Position numbers and translations under genes: made by a program
Shown here: positions 1 to 64,000 of the stretch, piece by piece
Numbering within the stretch: the stretch's first letter is position 1
How the letters are laid out: every line of letters begins with the position of its first letter
Assembly: GCF_003255815.1 (NCBI RefSeq)
Contig: NC_037669.1
Coordinates: 126,246,435 to 126,310,434, forward strand
DNA from: Theropithecus gelada
Taxonomy: Eukaryota; Chordata; Mammalia; Primates; Cercopithecidae
DNA length: 64,000 nt
Reading direction: 5' to 3'
The notes under the pieces: model-generated
Told to the model about the DNA's origin: nothing
What the model saw: only the letters and a program-made list of their open reading frames with translations
Databases searched by the model: none

Positions 1-827
1 TGGATCCTATACATATATATATATATACATATATATATGCCTAAACCAAAGAAAAATTTTTATGTCAAGTATGATTATGCATCACATATAACCTAATACT
101 CAGTTTTTAGTGGAAAAAAATAACACCAGTTACATCCAAATTTCCATGTGCAAAATTATATCATCCGTTGTAGTGTGACACTGATATTCTCTTGCACTGA
201 ACTTGCTTGGGCCACTACAGAAATAGGAAGAGATGGCAATCCATTTGCCCCCAGGAGGAAGAAATGAAGCTGAGGCACTGCATGTGAATAAGAAAGAGTC
301 TATGCAATAACTGGGTGGGAGGACTGCAGAACATATATTTTATTAACACTTTTGCAAACCAGGAGATAGATAAGTGCCAAAATGTAGGGAAACAGAAATT
401 CTGTACTTTCAAACATTTTTTCTGTTTTTCTTATATGGTGACTTGTAATAGAAAATAGGATGGTGGTGGAAAATTTCCCCTTTTATCATCATTTATTTGT
501 TGTTTTTATTGTATTCTCTTATTTAACTTTCTGCAATACATGAAACATATCTCGGCAAATGCTCCTTTTTGGTATGCTGCACTTTCTAATGTTTAAGCAC
601 AAACTAAAACATGAAGTATAAGACATAAACTTGTTAAAAATTTCATAACACATTCAAATAGAATAGGAAATTGTTTAGAATCCAGGTAACACTAATTGTT
701 TGTTTAAATTATATAAACTTAAATGAATATTAGAGATATAAGACAATAAAAGGCACATTAACCTTGGTTATTAATGCTAACTATATTTTTTTCTACTCAA
801 ACTAATTATATTCTCATTTACTTTAAG
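1..827. other. Intron upstream of exon 1
   Basis: AT-rich intronic sequence. A (TA)n-type microsatellite lies at about 9-40. Reading frames on either strand here look like chance ORFs. It ends in a short pyrimidine stretch and AG at 826-827. Nothing else is recognised. Confidence 0.7.
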
Positions 828-56722
<55,895 letters not shown>

Positions 56723-56939
56723 GTAAGCAATGTTCTGAATTATCCCCTCGGACTCTTCTATTCTTTGGATCTTATATTTAATGCTATCATTTTAACCATC
56801 CCAACAATCTTCTCTTGTATCCCTTTACTTTCCAATTGTTCTCTGTAACTTCTTCCTTCATAGAATTTAGAAAAATTGTGTTTCTTTCTATCTAATTTAT
56901 CTAAATATCTTTATTGTTATTATTCTAATTTTTATACTA

Positions 56940-57056
56940 TCCCAAAATAAATCCTAGACCATTTGTCTTTTGTTCCTCATTATGTACCCATTATAGTGCC
57001 TGGCAAATTGTAGGTGCTCAATAAATAATACTAATAATGTTAGTAAATGAGTTAAT
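56940..57056 (+). mobile_element. L2/MIR 3'-end relic
   Basis: 'atagtgcctggcaaattgta' followed by 'ggtgctcaataaata' is the conserved L2-type 3' end. Confidence 0.6.
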
Positions 57057-57130
57057 AACATATAATTTGATGTCATTAACACATAAAGCACCAAACGTTT
57101 GCCTAAATTTGTTATTTGAATTCATTATCA

Positions 57131-57435
57131 GGCCAGGCACAGTGTCTCACACTTGTAATCCCAGCACTTTGGGAGGCCGAGGCGGGCAGATCACTTGAGA
57201 CCAGGAGTTCAAGACCAGCCTGGCCAACATGGTGAAACTCCATCTCTGCTAAAAATACGAAAAATTAGCCAGGAGTGGTGGTGCAGAGCTGTGGTCCCAG
57301 TTACTCGGGAGGCTGAGGCACAAGAATCGCTTGAACCTGGGCAGCATAGGTTGCAGTGAGCCGAGATTGTGCCATTGCACTCCAGCATGGCAACAGAGTA
57401 AGACTCTGTTTCAAAATAAAAATAAAAACACAAAA
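57131..57435 (+). mobile_element. Alu (AluS-like), sense
   Basis: From 'ggccaggcacagtgtctcac' through both monomers to a tail of A-rich AAAAT-type repeats. Moderately diverged. Confidence 0.92.
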
Positions 57436-57632
57436 TAAATAAATTTATTATTGGTAAATAAAAGCATTTTTAATGATCTTGAACTTCTGAAATATTAATG
57501 ATCATACTAATTATCTGCATTTTAAACAAACATTTATGTAAGGCCAATGATGATGGAATACAGACCATTCACTGAAAATCAATTCTTTATCAGCACTTTC
57601 CAACACAAGTTTTGCAACAATTGAAATTTTCT

Positions 57633-57797
57633 GGCCAGGCACAGTAGCTTATGCTTGTAATCCCAACACTTTGGTGGGCTGAGACAGGAGGATCACTTGG
57701 GCCTAGGAAGTTGAGGCTGCAGTGAGCTGTGCTCCTACCACTGCATTCCAGCCTGGGCAACAAAACAAGAACCTGGCTGAAAAAATAAATAAATACA
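57633..57797 (+). mobile_element. Alu with internal deletion, or free monomer
   Basis: Starts 'ggccaggcacagtagcttat' and passes 'aggaggatcacttgggccta' directly to 'ggctgcagtgagctgtgctc' and 'ccagcctgggcaac', then (AAAT)n. The middle, about 130 bases, is absent. Confidence 0.85.
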
Positions 57798-58294
57798 TAG
57801 AAATCTTCTATAATCCTGGGTGCCAATGTGGTACTCACCAGCCATACATGGCCATTGAACAATATGTCTAGTATGACTCAGGAATAGAATTTAAAATTTA
57901 TTTAATTTTAATTAAGTAATATAAAATAATTACATATGAAATAATAATTAGTGGCTACCATATTAGACACCACAGTTGTAGATCCCTGGCTTTTAACTAC
58001 ATATTATAATCACTTGGAGATTTTCTTCTTAAGTTTTAGATTTTTTTTTAAAGTGTCACGTGCACATAGTAGGTGTGCATATATATTGGGTAAGTGATAT
58101 ACTTTGATACAAACATGCAACACACAATAATCACGTCATGGAAAACAGAAGTTTTTATCCCCTCAAGCATTTATCCTTTGTGTTACAAACAATCCCATTA
58201 AACTTTTAGTTTTTTTTTTTAAGTATACAATTAAACTATTATTGACTATCATCCTGTTGTGCTATCAAATACTATATATTATTCATTCTTTCTA

Positions 58295-58322
58295 ACTATA
58301 TATACATATATGTATATATAGT
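58295..58322. repeat. Perfect 28-base AT palindrome
   Basis: 'actatatatacata' followed by its exact reverse complement 'tatgtatatatagt', no spacer. It lies 19 bases before the LTR border. Confidence 0.9.
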
Positions 58323-58341
58323 ACCCATTAACCATCCCTGC

Positions 58342-58730
58342 TGTATTAGTCTATTATCCCTCTTCCATAAAGATACTACCTGAGACTGGGTAATTTAAAG
58401 ATGTTTATTTAAAAACTGGGCAATTTAAAGAGGTTGAATTGACTCACAGTTCTGCGTGGCTGGAGAGTCTTCAGGAAACGTACAATCATGGCAGAATGTG
58501 AAGGGGAAGCAAGGTGCATCTTACATGACTTTAGGAGACAGAGATAGTGACAGGAGAACTGCCATACTTTAAAAGCATCAGCTCCCATGAGAACTCACTC
58601 ACTATTACAAGAACAGCATAGGGGAAACCACCCCCATGATGCAATCACCTCCCACCAGGTTGCTCCCTTGGCAGGTGGGGATTGCAATCCCTGATGAGAT
58701 TTGGTGGAATCACAAAGCCAAACCATAACA
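58342..58730 (-). mobile_element. Solo LTR of the MaLR family (MST/MLT1 type)
   Basis: Reverse LTR text: 'tgtattagtctattatcc', 'gagactgggtaatttaaaga', 'acaatcatggcagaatgtg', 'caatcacctcccaccaggtt', 'aaagccaaaccataaca'. More diverged than the one in intron 6. It has a local duplication of the 'actgggtaatttaaag' block (about 58,386 and 58,416). No internal retroviral sequence. Confidence 0.85.
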
Positions 58731-61700
58731 CTTGCTTTCCCCTCACCCCCACACAACCCTTCGTAGCTTCTGGTAACCATCCTTCTACTGTCTATATACA
58801 TGAGTTCAGTGTTGTGTGTTTTTAAAATTTTTGCACCCACAGTAAGTGAGAACAGGTGAAGTTTGTCTCTCTGTGTCTGACTTAATTCATTTAACATTTA
58901 ATGACTTCCAGTTTCATACATGTCATTGCCAGTGACACAATTTTATTCTTTTTTATAGCTGCATTACTCCATTGTATATATGTACCGTATTTACTTTATC
59001 TAATCGTCTGTTGATGGACACTAAAGTTGCTTCCGAACTTGACTATTGTGAACAGTGCTGTAATAAACATAGGACGGCAGATATCATTTTGATATATCTT
59101 TCTTTTGGATGCATATTCAGCAGCAGGACTGCTGGATTATATAGTAGCTGTATTTTTAGTTCTTTGGGAAACTTCAAACTGCTCTTCACAATGGTCGTAT
59201 GAATTTACATTCTCACCAACAGTGAAAGAGCTTTTCCTTTTCTCCACAGCTTCCACAGCATTTGTTACTGGCTGTCTTTTGGATAAAAGCCGTTTTAACT
59301 AGGGTGAGATGATATCTCATTGTAGTTGTGATTTGCATTTCTCTGATGATCAATGATGTTGAGCACCTTTTCATATGCCTGTTTTCCATTTGTATATCTT
59401 CTTTAGAGAAATGCCTATTCAAATATTTTGCCCATTTTTAAATCAGAATATTAATAGTTTTTCCTATAGAGTTGTTTGAGCTCCTTATATATTCTGGTCA
59501 TTAATCCCTTGTCAAATGAGTATTTTGCAAATATTTTCTCCCATTCTGTGGTTTATCTTTTCACTTTGTTGACTGTTTCATTAAGTCTTTATTTTTAATC
59601 TGTTCAGTCACTCTGTGTCTTTTGATTGGAGCGTTTAGTCCATTTATATTCAATTTCATTACTGATAAGTGAGGACATAACTCCCATCATTTGTTATTTG
59701 TTTTCTGGTTGTTTAATGGTCTTCTCATTCCTCTTTCATTTCTTCCTATTTCCTTTTTCTCTAGTGTTATTTGATTTCTTGTTTTTTTATATTTTGCATA
59801 TCTGTTGTATTTTTTTCACTTGCAATTACCAGAAGGCTTGTGATTTTAAAATAAATTATTATTTAATTGTTCTCTTTTATAACCTAAGCATCTGAATATT
59901 TAAAATTTTTCCAGGCAGTTCTAATGAGCACGCAGGGTTGAAAACTTCTGTTCTAACAAATAACTGAAGTTGATAAAAGAATAAAAAGCATTTTGAAGTA
60001 AAGAGTATGGATAACATTTCTCACTTAGTAAAACCTACTTATCTTATTTCTAGCAATTAACTCTTAATCAACTCAGAATAGATGAATGTATTACCAAAAA
60101 TTCACTTGTTCACCAAATCCAAAAATAAAACACTAAGTTATTTTAAGAGTGAACAAACTGGCATTTAACAATGCCTTTTTATTGGGGCAAATATTACTTT
60201 TGATTAGTCCTTCTGGAACACAATATTGGGGCATAATTATTGACAGCGAAATTTACTTTAACTAAAACTGTAGACATTAAAAAGAACAAAATATTTAAAA
60301 TTGATGATCTCATTGGCAAAAATTATGTGCTTTGAGTTGAAACTACGTAGCTTAACAAAAATTGAAAAAAATAATTCCTCTCCACAGAAGACAGGAAATA
60401 AGTATACTTCTGAAGCACATTTCAGAGTCAAACATGGTTCCTGACACATTGTGGATGCTTAGTAAATTTAAATAAATTCATCATTATCCTGTTATAATCA
60501 CAGGTATCAAAGTTGTTTTGATAAGTTCAAGGTAGATACAGGTAAATTTCCAAATTGTCCATATGCAGAGATATTTAAAACATATGTAAGGTCCCTTTCC
60601 ACTTTTAAGTAAAATTATGAGGAGGAAGTCAGCACAATCTTCCATAGAATATCCTTGAAAATGAAATCAATAGACATATACTTATTAGTGCTAATTTTGC
60701 TCTTGTTCATAAAATTTTTCAGTGCAAGTTTCAACCACATTACTTAAATTGAGCAGATTAATTGGATTAAGTATTAAGTAGCCTAATTTATACAGTCTTT
60801 AATTTTTCATGTTTCAGATACTTTCTTAATATTTTAATTTTTTCAGTTACAAAAAAGTGTTGAACTCAGAAAATTTTAGAGACTAATTATTAATCACATG
60901 TATAAAGACCTTGACAAATGTAAAAGAATACTATAAATAAGGTACATGTTACATGTAAACACATTATGAAGAGTAAAGTCTTTCTGTTTATCATTGAGGA
61001 AAACTGAACAAATTATAAACACACTTTTTTTTTCTCAAGTTATACAGACCACAGCATTTTGGTTTTTAGTGACATATTTTCTGTCTTACAAACTGCCACA
61101 TATTTGACATTTAGTTATTTCTTGACATACTGTGCTCTTTCACTTAACATGAAACAAACAAGAAACCCAACAAAAGAAGAGATTGCATGGATTCAGAAAT
61201 GGGATTTAATCAGCTTGAGAAACTGCAAATAGTTTTACAGAAAGAATCATGGACACCAATGGCAAATAGAAAAAACTTCATATAGAAATCCCACACCAAA
61301 AGTTTTGAGTCTTCAGTTGCTCTTGTCTCTTGTAATTTAAAATTCAATGTTGTACTGAAATAAAGCCTATTCTTCAAATGTAGAAAGAAATACATTTAAA
61401 AATCTACTTTAAATTATGGGTTTAAATTTCAGACAAATATTCAAGGATTATGTAACTACACGTATGTTTTCATTTTTACCAATAGCTTTAAAGATGTTAG
61501 GGATTAGTACACACTATTCATTAGAGGGGACTTGGAAAATTAAATGTCTTTGACTCTCTCTGAATGCTTAGGTTGTGTTTAAATATATAATTTTTAAATA
61601 AGTGCCCAAGAGTTTTATAATCATAGAATGGAATGGAAAAAGTCAATAGTTATAAATTATTTTTGCAGATATTCCTATAAACGGGGATAATTTGCAACTT

Positions 61701-63834
61701 GGAAAATTACATTGCTTTGCTATATTTAATGTAACTTTCTGGAAAAAATAAGAGTGTCTTTTTGAAGTGGGGGAATTGTAAACTATAGGAGGTGGTCTCT
61801 TGTATTTTTTTTAAATAAAAACTAGTCTATGAAAAACAAACACAGTATAACTCACCTCTTCACTAACATAGAAGTTACTTTAGTTATAGCTGTAACTTTC
61901 TATTAATCAGCTGTACATCTCCAGACCGGATAGTAAATGCATGTCTTCTAGACATTAGATTCTGAATGATATAGATGAATGGAACATTGATACAGTTTGT
62001 ATATCAAAATGTAAAATTTGAGATATGAATCGATAAAACTCTTTCCATTATATAGTCTTTCACATTGTCTTCTTACTAAAGGAAATTTCAAATTTCATTA
62101 ATTTATTATACACTAAAACACGATGAAAATATTTTAACCTACAAAATACTTGTTATCCAATTTCAAAATTAAAACAGATATTACATTTTCTGATCTAATG
62201 GTGACTATTTGAAATGTGAATTGGGAAAATATATATTTCTAATAAATACTAAATACATAATACTAAATATATTGCCTTCAAAAATAATTCAATAAAATAT
62301 CCTTGATTTTTCAAAGAGTTGTTTTCATAAAATTGAGGATAACAATTCTGTAATAATTTCGTTTCTCTACTATACACCAGTCTATATTCTAAAATAATTT
62401 AACACCATCCAGTCATGAGATAGAAATGTTTGGAAAATGTTTATAAATTGATTTCATCAGTAATTAAAGATAATAGTCAAGTTAATTAATTTAACATTTT
62501 CTTTTAGAAACTATGACTAAAATAAAGATATTCATTTATTGTTGGAAGCTTAAAAATATGTTTAAAATTTTTAAATTTAATATTCTCTTCACATATTTCA
62601 TTTTTGTAATATACATGTAGAGTTTCTAAATTGTTTTACTTCTATAAAAAACTGTTTTATAATAATCAAAGATATATTCTAATTTTTAAAATATATTTCA
62701 AGAAAATGCTCATGTAGGCAATAATAAACACACAACAAAAATATCTCTTTCCTATAAGCTGAACTCTCCAATGTCAAGTGGTAACAAAGAACAAGCTCTC
62801 TGGCTTAAAGGTGTTTCTCAAGAATAACTTAAACTAAGTTAATTGTGACTGAGCAATTTGTAAAATTGAAACAATGTTGGAAATAATTATAATATATTTA
62901 CCGTGTTTGAAATTTGTATCTTTAGTGGTGCCAAATAAATATTCTGTGTGAGGGTTTACAGAGGAGATTCCTCTTATATAAGAGGTTAGAATACCCTTAA
63001 GAGAAAATTATTAAGAAAATACTTCATATATTTTGTAGTTTTAATTTACAATTAACAATAGTAAATATGGAGCACATTGTGATGTTTTCATACATTATAC
63101 AGTGTGAAATGATCAAATAAGGCTAATTAGCTTATTTATCTTCTCAGATATTTATCATTTATTTGTAGTGAGAAAATTTAAAATTCTTTTAGCTATTCTG
63201 AAATATACAATATATTATGGTCACTTTGCTAAATTTATTCTTCCTATCTAACTATAACTTTGTACCCATTGTGTGAAACTACTTTATGTAGTATCCTTAT
63301 CAATCAGAAACCTGAGAAAGCATATATTCAGCTGTTAATTTAAAGCATCAGTAAATAATTTTTGCAAGTGTAAGGTATATAATAGACAAAAAAAAGAAAT
63401 TCTTCAGAAACGTAATTTTCTTGCATATGAACATATTAAGAATTTGTGACAAACCTGTCCTTGTAAATAATTTTTATATTAAACAAAATTTTGTTTGCAA
63501 ACTAAACTCCAAAAATACATTTTCATATAAATTTATAGAATTATCACCAATTATTACTCTTCATATTATATATTTATTTCTTATTAAATTTCAAAAAATG
63601 CATGTAGTGTATATTTAAAAGATTAATATTCCTAAATGGCACTTTTATATTTGTTATGAAAAAATAAAGCAGTGAAGATCATTTTCTTTTTTTGGTCTTC
63701 TAAAAGAGTGACAATTTAGAAGTAGAAAGTTTTAAGTTGACTAACATAATATTGCCTTTATTAGCAAACGATGGTTTAATATATTATGTCTGTTTAATAC
63801 ATGTTTAGTTTCCTGTACTTTTGACTTGAGACAT

Positions 63835-63990
63835 TTGTTAATTCCAAAATTTCTTGAGCTTACATGCCAAGAATTGTATTAGATATAAGGGATGCAAGGA
63901 AGACTAAAGTATCGTGCTTGATTTTAGGAATCTCACGGTATCATGGAAGGGGCTTTATATATATACAAACACTGGGATCCAGCAGTAACA
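63835..63990. repeat. Possible L2/MIR relic at window end
   Basis: 'cttgagcttacatgccaaga' and 'ggaatctcacggtatcatgg' loosely recall the L2 3' region. Weak. Confidence 0.25.
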
Positions 63991-64000
63991 AGGAAGTGAT

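Larger units (their letters stand above)
58030..59935 (-). mobile_element. LINE-1 mosaic (L1M-like), minus strand, split by an LTR
   Basis: Reverse L1: 3' UTR-like sequence (58,030-58,340), then after the LTR the end of ORF2 ('gttgatggacactaaagttg', 'gaacagtgctgtaataaaca', to about 59,585). It then jumps to a 5' ORF2 part ('cattactgataagtgaggac'), which implies an internal deletion. The reverse frame at 59,213-59,422 keeps L1 ORF2 C-terminal text. Inactive. Confidence 0.8.
56723..64000. other. Intron 28 (incomplete)
   Basis: 7.3 kb of intron running off the window. Repeats fill about 56,940-59,935 (listed). 59,940-63,800 is AT-rich with no gene, RNA or repeat recognised, and I searched it by eye for the expected HWLGD-coding exon without success. 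Confidence 0.75.

Noticed and set aside
58595..59302. Short frames in intron 28
   Set aside because: They fall in the second LTR and in the minus-strand L1 mosaic.
56723..64000. Next SI exon (sucrase HWLGD block)
   Set aside because: I looked for the coding text after the exon 28 donor and found no match before the window ends, so it must lie beyond 64000.

Overview
The window is an internal, intron-rich piece of a primate nuclear genome. It carries one gene, sucrase-isomaltase (SI), in the + orientation. The primate call rests on abundant Alu and LINE-1 copies. Several young Alus carry a 'ggccggatctc' variant where human AluY usually has 'ggcgcgatctc'; from memory that variant is typical of Cercopithecidae, so an Old World monkey (macaque, baboon or relative) is most likely.

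I placed 28 coding exons between 828 and 56722, all with AG acceptors and GT donors. Joined, they give one open reading frame of about 1,129 codons without a stop. Counting codons from the isomaltase nucleophile puts every landmark exactly on human SI numbering: Asp505, Asp604, the Arg1007/Ile1008 cleavage bond and Asp1394. The window therefore covers about residues 341-1469 of the roughly 1,827-residue protein, with no net length change from human. The N-terminal anchor, first trefoil, start of the isomaltase domain, second sucrase catalytic acid and 3' end lie outside.

Layout: exons 1-15 and the first part of exon 16 (828-about 32630) encode the isomaltase GH31 catalytic core and its beta domains. 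The rest of exon 16 and the start of exon 17 encode the second trefoil (P-type) module, split by a 7.6 kb intron. Exon 17 also holds the tryptic subunit boundary. Exons 18-28 (42681-56722) encode the N-terminal part and first half of the barrel of the sucrase domain. From 56723 to 64000 there is only intron.

The introns hold about 14 Alus, four LINE-1 fragments or mosaics (one 5 kb minus-strand copy hit by two Alus), two solo MaLR LTRs, a Tigger-like DNA transposon, older MIR/L2 pieces, microsatellites, a compound VNTR and several palindromes. I saw no tRNA, rRNA, CRISPR, prokaryotic or intact viral system, and no second protein-coding gene. Family names for repeats are from recognition, not from a database search.
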